From Macrocystis pyrifera (lineage: Eukaryota > Sar > Phaeophyceae > Laminariales > Laminariaceae), in assembly GCA_031763025.1 (NCBI GenBank), contig JASSKH010000017.1, forward strand, positions 9,092,254-9,156,253: DNA of 64,000 nucleotides, read 5' to 3'. The position numbers were made by a program, and so were the translations under genes. The notes under the pieces were generated by a model. It was not told the DNA's origin. It saw only the letters and a program-made list of their open reading frames with translations, and searched no databases. Of the stretch, positions 32,287-42,415 are shown one piece after another. Position 1 is the stretch's first letter. Each line of letters starts with the position of its first letter.

Positions 32287-32430
32287 CCTGGCGCCCCACG
32301 CCAACGTGGTGAGGGCGGTGGCCATTGACGACAGCCAGCTGAGCACGATGCCCATCCTACTCCCGAAGGCGGAATGCGACTTTCTCGCGGTGCTGCTGCG
32401 GGGTGGTTGGCCCATGTCGAGCAAGCTTTG
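32287..32430 (+). CDS. Protein kinase gene: beta-4/beta-5 exon
   Basis: Begins after GGCAGCCTCAG (or six bases earlier, after GTGTGGCAG; both keep the frame). One base completes the Arg codon, then it reads LAPHANVVRAVAIDDSQ, the classic HxN-hydrophobic turn before beta-4, then LSTMPILLPKAECDFLAVLL (beta-5 and hinge region) and GGWPMSSKLW, the start of helix D/E. It ends at CTTTG|GTGGGT in phase 2. Shortening by two codons places L-A-P-H closer to the usual distance from the helix-C Glu. Confidence in the kinase assignment is high. Confidence 0.8.
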
Positions 32431-32509
32431 GTGGGTTAAAGTGGGGGCTGCAACCAGCGGAGAGGAGAGGAATCGCGCGTACGTTAGTGATGGATGATGG
32501 ATAGCGAAC

Positions 32510-32760
32510 GAAAATCACTAACGAAAAAGCAAAACGATATGGATAAACGAAAAATATAATCGATTTCGATCTAAGACAAACAAAATCAATATCGATATCG
32601 ATAAACAAAAAGTCAATAACGATGTCGATCAAGATAAACAAAATCAGTAACGATATCGATAATCGAAAAAATCAAATCGATATCGATCAACCACAAAAAC
32701 ACAATACGATATATGCCGATGAACGGAAAATCAAATCGATGTCGACATAAACGCTAGTCG
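32510..32760. repeat. ATCGATATCGAT-rich simple repeat
   Basis: AAACGAAAAATCA and palindromic ATCGATATCGAT words alternate for about 250 bases inside the kinase intron. Confidence 0.75.
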
Positions 32761-32764
32761 ATTC

Positions 32765-33280
32765 ATCTTTGTGTCGCGACAAGCCGTTCATTTCATCCCC
32801 TCTCCGTGTCAGTACAGATCGTTCGTTCACTCCTCTTTCGTCTCGAAACAGGCCGTCCGTCCCCTCTTTGTGTCGCGATAAGCGCTTCCTCTTCATGCTG
32901 CGAACAGGACGTTCATTCCCCCCCCCAACTGACGACCGACCGACCGACTGGATTATTTTTGTGTCGTCATAGGCCGTTCGCTCCCTCTTCGTGACGTCAC
33001 AGGCCGTTCTCTCTCCCCCCAACTGACCGACCGACCGGCGCCCCGGCCGACTGACCGACCGACTGACCGACCGGACATTTTTGTGATTGTTACAGACCGT
33101 TCTCTCCCTCTTCATGTCGTCACAGACCGTTCTCTCCCCCCCCTCAACTGCCCGACCGGCGTAATTTTATTGTCGTTACAAACCGTTCGCTTCTTCTTCA
33201 TGTCGTCACAGACCGTTCCCCCCCCCCCCCAATTGAACGACAGGCCAACTGACCGACCGACCGACCGACCAACTTGCTTT
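32765..33280. repeat. CGTCACAGACCGTTCTCTCC / (ACCG)n minisatellite
   Basis: Seven or eight imperfect units of 60-85 bp, each with a GTCGTCACAGGCCGTTC-like core, a C-rich run and (ACTGACCG)n. The open frames on both strands (TDRS, RPTDRPTD peptides) come from the array. It ends in a T run that forms the pyrimidine tract of the next kinase exon. Confidence 0.8.
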
Positions 33281-33303
33281 TTTTTTTTTTTGCGTGCGTG
33301 CAG

Positions 33304-33458
33304 GTGTGTCGAGCAAGTCGCGTCCGGCGCGCGGCACCTGCACAAGCACGGCCTCGGCCACGGAGACATCAAGCCGGAAAACATTTTGATTTGCTACAGC
33401 GCGAGCGAGGACGGCGTCGGGTTCGTGGCTCAGCTGGCCGACCTAGGCATGGCACGCG
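33304..33458 (+). CDS. Protein kinase gene: catalytic-loop and DLG exon
   Basis: Acceptor GCGTGCGTGCAG, donor CGCG|GTGAGA. One base completes a Trp codon, then CVEQVASGARHLHKHGLG (helix E), HGDIKPENILI (catalytic loop: Asp at 33365-33367, Asn at 33380-33382) and AQLADLGMAR (metal-binding Asp at 33440-33442). HGD replaces the usual HRD and DLG replaces DFG. The catalytic Asp, Lys, Asn and metal Asp are all kept, so activity is plausible. The missing Arg of HRD makes it a non-RD kinase, a group usually not controlled by activation-loop phosphorylation. It ends in phase 1, which the next exon matches. HGD plus DLG is also found in BUB1-type kinases, but the rest does not allow that assignment. 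Confidence 0.88.
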
Positions 33459-34150
33459 GTGAGAGAGCGTCCATCTGACGGGAGTTCCGCTATTATGCCG
33501 GCGTGCTTCCTCCGGGGATGTGCACATGGGGTATAGCTGGTACGCGGTAGTGACTGATTATTTCAATCCTTATATTACGAAGCACGCTGTTCTCAGAAGA
33601 ATCGTAACGATTTTTGTTATCGGTATACATATTGCGTTCTCAAGAAAATTGCAAGCTTTTTTTTTATTATTCCATAACCGGTTCTTAGACGAATCGCACG
33701 TTTTTTTTTTTTCCTTTACGTTTTGTCTCGCACACAGCAGTGACCCTCAATCAGTTGCTCGAAAGAATCGTAAGCTACCCTCAATCATATTCGCTCCAAG
33801 CCAGCCCCGGCCGCCTGGTAAATTTCTCGGGAAAAGTCTCGGAATGAATGGAGGGGTTGGTGTGCCATCAACCATTTTGTCAAAGCAAGGCCAACGAAGT
33901 CGTAAACAATAAACACTGCTAGATTTTTAGTGCGCCTTTTTCGGGCGGAAACGGAAACTCTTGTTGCTGATTGATGTTGGCGGTGAATGTGTTGATGTCT
34001 GGTGTTGGAGTTGGTGTTGGTGTTGGTGTTGGTGTCTGCGATCCCCCTTTCTCAAAATATTTCGGCACGGCTCTATTCATATACCGAGTACAGGAGTACT
34101 GCACAGCAGTACATTTGGATAGATTTTTGGGCCTGAGGTGTAGGATTCTC

Positions 34151-34181
<31 letters not shown>

Positions 34182-34185
34182 TGTT

Positions 34186-34610
34186 GGTTCGGTGGTTAGT
34201 CGGTTTGTTGGTTGGTTGTGTTAGTTGGTGAGTTGGTTGGTTGGTTCAGGGGTACACGAAAAAAGGAGGAAACGGAGCCGCACTCGCCACCATGTCGGAA
34301 TTGAGAACATTTTTTTTTCGCTTTTGTTTCATTGTTATTTTTATACCCCCCCCCCCTGTCTGAACTCGAAAAGAAAACGGGGTGTCGTTTTTGTGTGTAC
34401 CCTTGGTTGAGCGGTTTGTTTGTTGATCAGTGAGTTGATTCTTTGGTTGGTTGGCTGGTTGGTTGGTTGGATGGATGGTAAGTTAGTTGGTTGGTTGGTA
34501 AGTTGGTTGGTTAATTGGTCGGTTGGGCGGATGGATGAATGGATGGTTGGTTGGTTGGTTGGTTAGTTGACTGGTTGGTTCATTGGTTGCTAGGCTGGTT
34601 TGTTGGTTGT
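34186..34610. repeat. (TTGG/TTGGT)n simple repeat with (CGTG)n
   Basis: GTGCGTGCGTGC (34151-34185), then TTGGTTGGT units in two blocks around a unique stretch (34250-34410). It lies in the intron before the activation-segment exon. Confidence 0.8.
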
Positions 34611-34714
34611 TTTTTCGTTTCGATTTGCTTGCCTGTCCCGACGCGATGCTTAACACCCCGCGAATTACTTCTCCCCCCCCCCCCCCGCCCGACCCCCCCC
34701 TCGTCATTGTCCAG

Positions 34715-34887
34715 AGCTGGGAGAGAAGCGTCCGCAGATGATGGGCACGGTGGGGTTCATGCCGCTCGAGTGCATGTTGGGGTCCGTGGCCACCAGCTCT
34801 AGCCAGGACGCCTTCGCGCTGGCTGCGTTGGCCTTCGTCGTCTGTGTTTCGCCCCACAAGGCGCAGTGCAACATGTTTGCTCACGGG
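34715..34887 (+). CDS. Protein kinase gene: activation segment and helix F exon
   Basis: Acceptor CGTCATTGTCCAG after a C-rich tract, donor CACGGG|GTAAGA. Two bases complete a Glu codon; it reads LGEKRPQMMGTVGFMPLECM. GTVGFMPLE is the P+1 loop with PLE in the place of APE (34744-34770). Then SSSQDAFALAALAFVVC corresponds to helix F with its conserved Asp. It ends NMFAHG in phase 0. The order of motifs over five exons proves a genuine split kinase domain. Confidence 0.82.
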
Positions 34888-34984
34888 GTAAGACATACCT
34901 CTCCCGTGCTGTAGATAAAAACAAAAATCGAGCGACCGCACGGCGTTTTAGACAGACGCTGAGCTTGGTGTGGCAAGCCAACTG

Positions 34985-35335
34985 TTCACAACCTTGAACA
35001 GCTCATCAACTCCTAGTTGGTGATATACTAATAGATTTTTTAAGGGCAGAACAATTCGTGATCTGCATCGTCTACTCTATGCTACCTCATGTTGCCAGGA
35101 GTGGACCGTATGTTCTCCATGGTCTAGGTCATGTTTCCTGGGTTGGATCTGCATTGCACAGATCCCGTTCAACAACTCATAACGGTAGGTCAATATCTAG
35201 ATTGTTCATCTGTAGATGATCTATCTGTAGATGATTTGGATGATCTAGATGTTCTAGCTGTAGATGATTTGAATGACCTAGATGATCTATCTGTAGATGA
35301 TCTATCTGCAGATGATTTGTCTATCTGTGGGAGGT
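34985..35335. repeat. GATC-rich dispersed repeat, copy 4
   Basis: GTGATCTGCATCGTCTACTC, CTCATGTTGCCAGGAGTGGA and tandem GATGATCTATCTGTA units (35200-35325). It resembles the arrays at 30220, read on the other strand. Confidence 0.6.
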
Positions 35336-35375
35336 GTGAAGCTAACTGTTTTGGAGCTGCGTGTGTGGCGTTGAG

Positions 35376-35477
35376 GAGTTCATCGATGTTTTCCGGAGGG
35401 TGTATAGCGGCCTCGTTCAGGACTTACTTGTCGACGCGCTGAAAACGACAGCAAGGAACGCATATCGCAGGTCCAGG
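35376..35477 (+). CDS. Possible C-lobe exon of the kinase gene
   Basis: A 34-codon segment after GCGTTGAG, phase 0 on both sides, reading EFIDVFRRVYSGLVQDLLVD then ALKTTARNAYRRSR. The donor would be CCAGG|GTAGGA. It is helical and amphipathic and could be part of the kinase helices G to I or a segment after them. The acceptor lacks a strong pyrimidine tract (GAG|TTC three bases later is an alternative), so the borders are uncertain. Confidence 0.4.
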
Positions 35478-35759
35478 GTAGGACTGGCTTCTCGTGTCAA
35501 TATCTACAGTAGAGTAGTGGAGCCCGCTTGGTTTTGTTGGGAAAAACAGGTTCGTACAATGCTGTCAGCCATGAAAGAAAGGACTATTAGTTGAGGCGAT
35601 GTTCGCTCATCCCCGTCGTTCGTATTCGCGCGCTGGTTTTCGGCTGCTACTGCTGCCTGCTTGCGCATTGCTTTGCATGGTGTACCGTATACCAGGGTAC
35701 CGGTAGGCGTTAAAGAATCCGCCGGCACACGCATTTCAGTTTATATGTGGCAGTAGCTT

Positions 35760-36060
35760 ATGATAGCTTTCACAAACTCTGGGACACTGCGGACAGATAG
35801 CGATCTATTGCATATCATCATGTAGAACCCTAACCGCCCGTTATGATATCTACGGTACAGATCTAACCCAGGGGAGCATGTCCTACTGCAGATCGTATAC
35901 AGATCATGCAGGTCATGCAGATCATCAAGGTTATTCTGCTTCCACCCGGACAAGATGAGCTGCAGCAGTAGTGCATATGTTGTACCAGGTACATCATACG
36001 GGTCAGGAATGTATCTTCCCTGAAACATCTAGATCATGAAGCAGGAATCGGTGATTTGGC
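35760..36060. repeat. GATC-rich dispersed repeat, copy 5
   Basis: AGATAGCGATCTATTGCATA, GATCGTATACAGATCATGCA, CACCCGGACAAGATGAGCTG and ACATCTAGATCATGAAGCAG. The order matches 4085-4395 (CACCCGGCAGCATGAGCTG, CTAGGTCATGAACTG). Confidence 0.6.
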
Positions 36061-36157
36061 TAAGGTGTTTGCTACCTGGTACGTAGCAGCAACGTATGAT
36101 TGGCCTTCACAACCATCGCCTGGTCAGCACCATTCTGGCATTACTCTGTTACGATTA

Positions 36158-36306
36158 TGCTACTACTACACACTACTACTACTACTGCTACCATTACTAC
36201 TACTACCACTACGACTACTACTACTACTACTACCACTACGACTACTACTACTACTACTACTACTACTACTGCTACTACTACTACCACTATGACGACTGCT
36301 ACTACG
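36158..36306. repeat. (CTA)n microsatellite
   Basis: About fifty CTA/CTG/CCA trinucleotides. The Leu, Thr and Tyr frames through it are not genes. Confidence 0.95.
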
Positions 36307-36337
36307 TATCGGCACTTGCTCTTTCCTTTCGTCACAG

Positions 36338-36430
36338 GACCTCTACACGGGGGAGGAACGAAAAAGAAGAACGGCGCTGGATGCAGAGTCCTCCATCCGC
36401 GACGTCTCGGCTGAGATTAAGGAGTTCGAG
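36338..36430 (+). CDS. 31-codon helical exon, kinase gene C-terminal part
   Basis: Between TTTCGTCACAG and TTCGAG|GTTCGT, phase 0 on both sides. Reads DLYTGEERKRRTALDAESSI then RDVSAEIKEFE: highly charged and helical, likely a coiled coil. It follows the kinase C-lobe exons with matching phase. The function is unknown; it may be a dimerisation or partner-binding tail. Confidence 0.55.
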
Positions 36431-37073
36431 GTTCGTTTCACTCAGACATCACACACCCACCTCCTTTTAGTTGTCGTCGTTTACCCCTCCCTCCTCCGTC
36501 TCGAAAGGATGCGTGGCCTATGGTTCACATGACTAAGGCAAACAAAAAAATGAGGACGCCCCCCCACCGTCCGCCCGCGCCTGTTGCTAGCATCTACTGG
36601 TACAGTAGTAGACAGTAGACAGTACCTAATATGCTACTTGTAGCAGGAAACCGCAATTTGACCCCTCGACCGGCCGCCTACATACAGTACACAAATAATA
36701 TATGAAACAGTAAAACTACTGTAGCATGTATATATTATCAATCCCTTATGGACTGAACTCCCGTTTAGGGGACAACCTGCTTGAAATTAGAGTTACACCA
36801 CTCTGGGCGTAAACTTAAGGACCGCTTCGTCTTCATAGTAATGTTAAAACGCTCATTAAATGTCCGCCCGGAGTGCTGCACATGTTTCAAAAGCAGTGCA
36901 AATGCTGTATGTAGTGCACTGCTCACAATTAAACGGGTTGAGGCCGAAAGAGGCCTTGACGCGCCCGAATAGACCGGTGTCCGTTCGAAGCATGTTTTGT
37001 GTGAGATGCGTTTATTTGCGCGTGAGCATGGCTTTGTGATGCGCCAAAAACTTCAAAAACACCCCCGAACTAT

Positions 37074-38085
37074 GTGCTTTTTATGAGCTGCCAGTACTCT
37101 GCTGCTGGTGGGCTCGAAAAATTTGTGGGTGATGGGACTCCTTCCTCGGCTGAGGAATTAACTGCTGAGGAATTAACTGCTCAAGACAGTTGCAATGTTC
37201 TTCGCGCGTTTATTTGCAATCTCATTTGTTCTTCACCCAACAATTGCAATTCCATTCGTGCTGCCAACATGTATTGGCAGTCCCGTTCGTGCTTTAGGAA
37301 TGTACTCGTTGTAGGTGGGGGGATCGAAACCATTCTTCTGAACGAATGTCAAAGTGGTTTTTGGGTCAGTCTTATCCCAGGTACCGCCTTTTTTTGTTGT
37401 TCAACACCTGTGATAAAAGCACACGCTCCCCTCGGGCGAATGTCACTGAGACTACAGCTACTTTTTTTTTTCTCGGCAACAAATATAGCGCAAACGCCGA
37501 GCGAGGTGTGCGTGAATTATGGAAAGCTCTCGACGAGGTGTTTCCCGAATCCGCCATTTCGTTGCGTGCGCCAGCCCGCCCCCGCCGCCCTGATTTTTGA
37601 GAAAATCTGCTCTGAAATTGATCTTAGGGTGTGTGTCATATTACCACCCGTGTGATATACCAGGTATGCGGTAGTGTGTCATCTTCCGTGTTGTCATGCT
37701 ATACAACCCTGTGCAGAAACAAATGGTCCTGGCTTTGATTTCAGCTTGGTAAATTTGAAATACATGGAAATTCAAAATGAAACAGCCCCTAGGTCGTGAT
37801 CGCCAGGGCCATTTCGGCAATCATCGTATACTAAGATCAAGTGTTCTATGTATGGGAGATAACCAATTAGCCAAGAAGATACCCCAGAAGAATCCGGCAA
37901 AAAAAATATCGGTTGGAGATCTGCCGTTTCCAACAAAACCATGTATATAGCGAGAATTGTACTGTTCCTAGAAGCCAAAAACCGGGCCGACCTAGGAACT
38001 GGCGAGGGGGGTCGTTTATCACCCTAAAAGCTAGCCCCGTACGGTGGCATGACGCTTATTGTATCACCTGGTGCGTCTATTTCCT
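37074..38085. other. Intron with an uncertain internal frame
   Basis: A GTG-initiated open frame from 37074 to 37655 contains two copies of a 15-bp unit (GCTGAGGAATTAACT) and, in another frame near 37487, ANAERGVRELWKALDEVFPE after a T-run acceptor. Neither can be inserted between the phase-0 neighbours without a stop or phase clash, so neither is called. Confidence 0.35.
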
Positions 38086-38089
38086 GCAG

Positions 38090-38182
38090 CATGCGGTGAC
38101 GATGAGGACGATGGACGATGGCTCGTTCGAGGAGATGCTAGAGGAGCGGAACTTGGCGGACAGCTTGGGGTCCAAGGAATCG
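38090..38182 (+). CDS. 31-codon acidic exon, kinase gene C-terminal part
   Basis: Between CTATTTCCTGCAG and GAATCG|GTGAGA, phase 0 on both sides, 93 nt like the previous exon. Reads HAVTMRTMDDGSFEEMLEER then NLADSLGSKES. Good splice sites and a helical, acidic composition support it. The function is unknown. Confidence 0.58.
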
Positions 38183-38728
38183 GTGAGAACCTGCCGCCGC
38201 CCGTGCATGCGTGCGTGCGGTCGTGTTTTTTTCTGTCCTGTCTGTCTTATCGTACACCCGTGTTGTGCTTGGCGGCGCGAAGCAATGTCTCGCTCTCGCC
38301 GTGAACGTGCGCGAGGGGACTTTTGAAGTTCTGTGAGATATTTGTGTTTATAAAGCTTCGTGAGAGCTTTTGAAGCTTCGTGACAAGATTGTGGAGTATA
38401 CATATATTATGTGAATGAGATTCTATGGTTGTGTGATTTTATGATTTTATTACTACACCAACTATGATTTCATGATTTTAAGCATTTTTTTCGGTAGTAA
38501 AATCCCAAGCATTCAGCACTCTCTATCGTTTGCTCAAGGCCCGGCGGCTTCTGACGTATGTAATCCCGAGTAAAGAGATACGTTGCCATCGTGTTTCAGG
38601 CGAAGACCACACGCTCATATTTGTTTCACGTGAACCTCCTCCCCTCCCCCGCTTCCTCCCCTCCCCGCCTCCCCTCTCTTCTATGCTGAATGCGCCAGGT
38701 GTCGATTTGCCTCCCGCCGTTTTTGCAG

Positions 38729-38827
38729 AAGACCCCCGCCCACCGCCCCGACATAAACGCCTTTCAGGCCGTCATCGGAAACCTGGCCAAGGGAACCGCC
38801 GAGAAGGAGTCAGAGGAGAAGGAATAG
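38729..38827 (+). CDS. Terminal exon of the kinase gene
   Basis: Follows CCGCCGTTTTTGCAG in phase 0 and reads KTPAHRPDINAFQAVIGNLA then KGTAEKESEEKE before a TAG at 38825-38827. No consensus donor lies before the stop, so this is taken as the real C-terminus. The tail is charged. The sequence after the stop is a dispersed repeat, which would make up the 3' untranslated region. Confidence 0.6.
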   Translation, partial: KTPAHRPDINAFQAVIGNLAKGTAEKESEEKE

Positions 38828-38855
38828 GACCAAGCGGAAGGAGGCACACCAGAGG

Positions 38856-39109
38856 GGCGAGGCCGAGGGTTCTAGGGGCTATGTAGGGTGTATGCATGCC
38901 ATGCATGGCCTTAGTCGTAAGGGCATAGGCCCTCCCATCCCTTCAATGCCAGGACGGAGCACGTCGGGTATTCAGCGACCAGGGCGAGGCCGAGGGTCCC
39001 AGGGGCTATGTAGGGTGTATGCATGCCATGCATGGCCTTAGTCGTAAGGGCATAGGCCCTCCCATCCCTTCAATGCCAGGACGGAACACGTCGGGTATTC
39101 AGCGACCAG
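38856..39109. repeat. Two tandem 127-bp units of the CATGGCCTTAGTCGTAAGG repeat
   Basis: The units at 38856-38982 and 38983-39109 are nearly identical (GGCGAGGCCGAGGGT, GTGTATGCATGCCATGCATG, GCCAGGACGGAGCACGTCGG or GAACACG). Their core is the same family as 8640-8935. The near identity indicates a recent local duplication. The minus strand has an open frame to 39556 that reads through the repeat. Confidence 0.85.
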
Positions 39110-40800
39110 GCGTAAATACTGCTTGTGCCAAACGCGAGAGCGCTGTGTGAGTGGTTCGGCGAGTTGCATGATGGGCGAAGGACAGGAGGAGAGAGACAGG
39201 AGGGTCGAGCTGTTAATCGTGTGATGCCACTCCTTCCCGAGATGGTTTGTCTTGCGAGGCGTTTTTTGTCGAAAGGGAGGTCGGGTCTCCATTTGTCCCA
39301 CGCTGATGCTGCTAAGTTTCGCTTCGTTAATATCTAAAACATGTCGAAATCGTCGAAATGTGTTTGCGAAACGAGTAGGGAAACTCGTGTCAAAGGTTAG
39401 CCGCCCCCTAACCCTGTTATCGTACCAGGTTGGCGTGTGCTGTACAGCGAGTGTCATGCCTGGGATAATACGCTTGGATTGTAGGTGATTTTGAAAGGTA
39501 GTCTTGATTCTTGATTGTTGATTCTGAAAAAGGGTGGGGTGGGGTGGAGTGGGCATATTTTTCGGTTGGGAAGAGGTATTAAATAGTAGGGATGATGTTT
39601 CATTGTTTGGATTGCGACGTGCACAGCCGCGCTTCGATAGTTATTGATAAGTTTATTCTGGTATAATAGTATGCATGTGGTACATATCTGAAGTAGATAT
39701 TATGTATACCTGGTACAGTACCTTGTAGTGCGACTATACATACATGCCTTGAGTATATCCTTATACACCAGTACTTGGTAATTGTGCGATTTGTGAAATT
39801 CATGTCAATACTGATCCCAAACTGATGCTGCGATTGCGCTATTTCTGAGGGGAGTTACGTAGCTTGTATGTATCGAGTCTAAATATTGGATTATGTTAGA
39901 CCTTTTGGAGGGTTTCAGGATATCTTTAGTATCGTCACGATTCTTTTTTCAATTTTTTATGTCCACCCAGAAAAGGGCACTGCTGTAGCCCGTTGTATGC
40001 TTCGAAGGGGCGGAGAGAGAGAGGAGAGAGAGGCAGCGACTGTGATGTTTTGTAGACAGCGAGTCAGTTCCACGGAGATGACACCAGGTCGTAGTGGCGT
40101 GCTTCGAAGTCGATGTTGGGTTGGTGGTTTATCGAGAATATTCATGTTGGTGGCAGTTCTATGACCATTTTCGTGCTGGTTTTGTCTTGTTCGTAGTATA
40201 GAGCAAAAAGTTGGCATTGTTGGTGAGCGCCGGCTATATATTACCGCCATCAAGGCGTGAGAGCAAAAGCCCTCCCAGAGTAGCTTTAAAACACGTGCGT
40301 AGAATCCGTATACTATGACCACCAGGTGTACGATTTACCATGGGCTGCAAGCAGGTACTGTAGAATGTGTGGTACCTGGTAGCCCTTGTGACGCCGTGGC
40401 TTTACGTTCGGTTGCGGTGTTGAGGGCAGTGGCAGACAGCGCACCCACCCTTATCACCCTTGTCAGTCTTATGATATACCAGTTGACGGTATAAGTGATA
40501 ACCCTTCAGGGGCTTGGGACGGGGGAGAAAGGAAAAAGGTGGCGATGGAAAGTGACGATTATTATTACAACATCGGCGACGCACAGAGCAGCCCGGGCTG
40601 CTGCCACGAACTGACAATGGCTTGGGGCATGATGCGTAATAACTTATTTTCTTGTTAACCCTGAACTATTTTTTTGGGGGTTGCTCGGTATGTCGGGGAT
40701 CTGGTGGTGTTTTTTTTAGCGGGCGATGTCGGCTGAACAACCTTAACCTTGAGCCGCAGTGGGTACCCCGGCTCAAGAAAAGTGCTCTGGTGCATGCTGA
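39110..40800. other. Intergenic DNA, no gene seen
   Basis: The stretch begins with the tail of the preceding repeat (GGCGAGTTGCATGATGGGCG at 39157). The minus-strand frame 39038-39556 is open but overlaps the repeat and shows no domain. The rest has no supported exon. Confidence 0.4.
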
Positions 40801-40818
40801 AGACACCCATCTTATCTA

Positions 40819-40925
40819 TTACGGAGGACCATAATATATAGGACCAAATATTATTGTTAGTGTAAATAGGTAAATAAATAGGTTTTGTGTGTACCGTAGG
40901 TCCTATTTACTATGGTCTCCCGCAA
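40819..40925. mobile_element. Stowaway-like MITE, copy 15
   Basis: Left end TTACGGAGGACCATAATATA, right end ATTTACTATGGTCTCCCGCA, flanked by TA. AAATAGG subtype, somewhat diverged. Confidence 0.82.
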
Positions 40926-40954
40926 TAGCCTTCTCTCTAATTCACGGTGGGAAA

Positions 40955-41230
40955 TATTATATAGCTTTAGTGTAGACGGGTCCAGCCGATTAGGCCTTAT
41001 TCTCTCAGCGCGGCCTCTCTTGATTCACGGTACTGACTGCAGTCAGGCGTAATCTTGGCATTTCACTTTACACGTGGCCGGCTGGAGTTATGCCGACTTC
41101 ATAATATATGGCTTCACGTAGTGTAACCGAGTCCAGCCAATTTGACCCTATTCTATTTGCCTGCCATTTCTTAAGTCGGAGTACCCACTGCAGTTAAGCA
41201 TAACCCTGGCAGTTTACTTTACTTTTTGCC
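40955..41230. repeat. Diverged tandem duplication, about 148-bp period
   Basis: The order TATATAGCTTTAGTGTA, GGGTCCAGCCGATTAGGCCT, GACTGCAGTCAGGCGTAATC, TTTCACTTTAC is repeated as TATATGGCTTCACGTAGTGTA, GAGTCCAGCCAATTTGACCC, CACTGCAGTTAAGCATAACC, TTTACTTTAC. No coding signal. Confidence 0.65.
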
Positions 41231-41339
41231 ATGCGCACCAACGTGACACTAAAGCCTTACAAGTGTCTACTTACACTAATGCTGCCCGTTCACACCACGA
41301 ATAGACGGTAAGCAAAAGCTCACTAACATGCTTCTTTGG

Positions 41340-42400
41340 GGGGTCGCTACACTGTCGAAAAACCTCGAAGTCGGGAAATTGGGGCGGGAGGGGGGTATAG
41401 TGATAATAGCTCGTACACCGAGTGCCAGCATTATTTGAGGGTCTATGGTCATAAGACTGCGGCCATGCATGATACTGAGTATACCCCCCCCGACGTGAAG
41501 TCAATGCTTGTGACGTCTTGCAATCATAAGCTATGCACGTAGCGAACGTACCGCTCACTCTTCGTATCTTACAGACTCGGCTTTTACATGTACATACATA
41601 TTTTATTACGAGTTGTTTTTTTAATTTCTCAAGAGCCAAAAACAGAGACACCTTTCGAGATGGACATATTATTTCTCACTAATAAATGTACCCCCCGCCT
41701 TCCACCTCGCACGCTACTTATACTGCTGTAGCAGCAGCTTAACCATTTTCTTTATCCCCACTACCGATAACGATAGTGGCATGTGTCTTAATAGCAAGCC
41801 ACGATCGCAGCAAAGCTCCAACATGATTCACAACTTACATATCAGGAAGACAATACACGAACAACAGGAACAGACTTGACACGTCGTGGCCTTCGAGAGC
41901 CTACTATTAATATTAATACCGTCGCGCGACATGTCCGGAAATGTAGGACCGTTTGGATATTCTTATTATTATCAAAATGGTATGTACATTTCGGACAGAG
42001 AAGCACTGTGCCGTGTAGTACCAGGTATATTTTATTTACCAGGTACTGCTTGTAATATCATTAAAAGTCTAAGGGGGAATACATGATCTGTCCGAGGTGT
42101 AAAGGATGTTCATGTACTTGGTACCTAGTACTGGCACGCGTTTTCAAGTATAAAGTAGGGATGATACCTATGATATTTTAGGCGTATCATGTACGAGTAT
42201 TGAGTATAAACATGACGTCGTATACCAGGTATCTCCTCGAAGCACGAACGAAAAAAGCCGCGAATGCACGCCGAACCATTGCCCAAAGCAGCAGCACTGA
42301 CACTTGACTGCTGTATACGTACATACAGTGTTGTACAGTCTATTATTAGAATAATCGCACCACCATCCACCACCACCCTATACTGTGTACGTATATATTA
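41340..42400. other. Intergenic DNA, no gene seen
   Basis: Contains one more piece of the CATGGCCGCAGTCTTATGAC family with short G and C runs (41390-41495), several TACCAGGTA palindromes (41999-42225) and no supported exon. Confidence 0.4.
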
Positions 42401-42415
42401 CGGCATCCTCCGTTC

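Noticed and set aside
37074..37655. 193-codon frame upstream of a C-terminal kinase exon
   Set aside because: GTG start, internal 15-bp repeat, and no arrangement of splice sites keeps phase with the exons on either side.
39038..39556. 172-codon minus-strand frame
   Set aside because: It runs through the dispersed CATGGCC repeat and its tandem copies. Similar minus frames at 8805-9080 and 54424-54630 may be traces of an old coding sequence, but there is no domain or intact copy.
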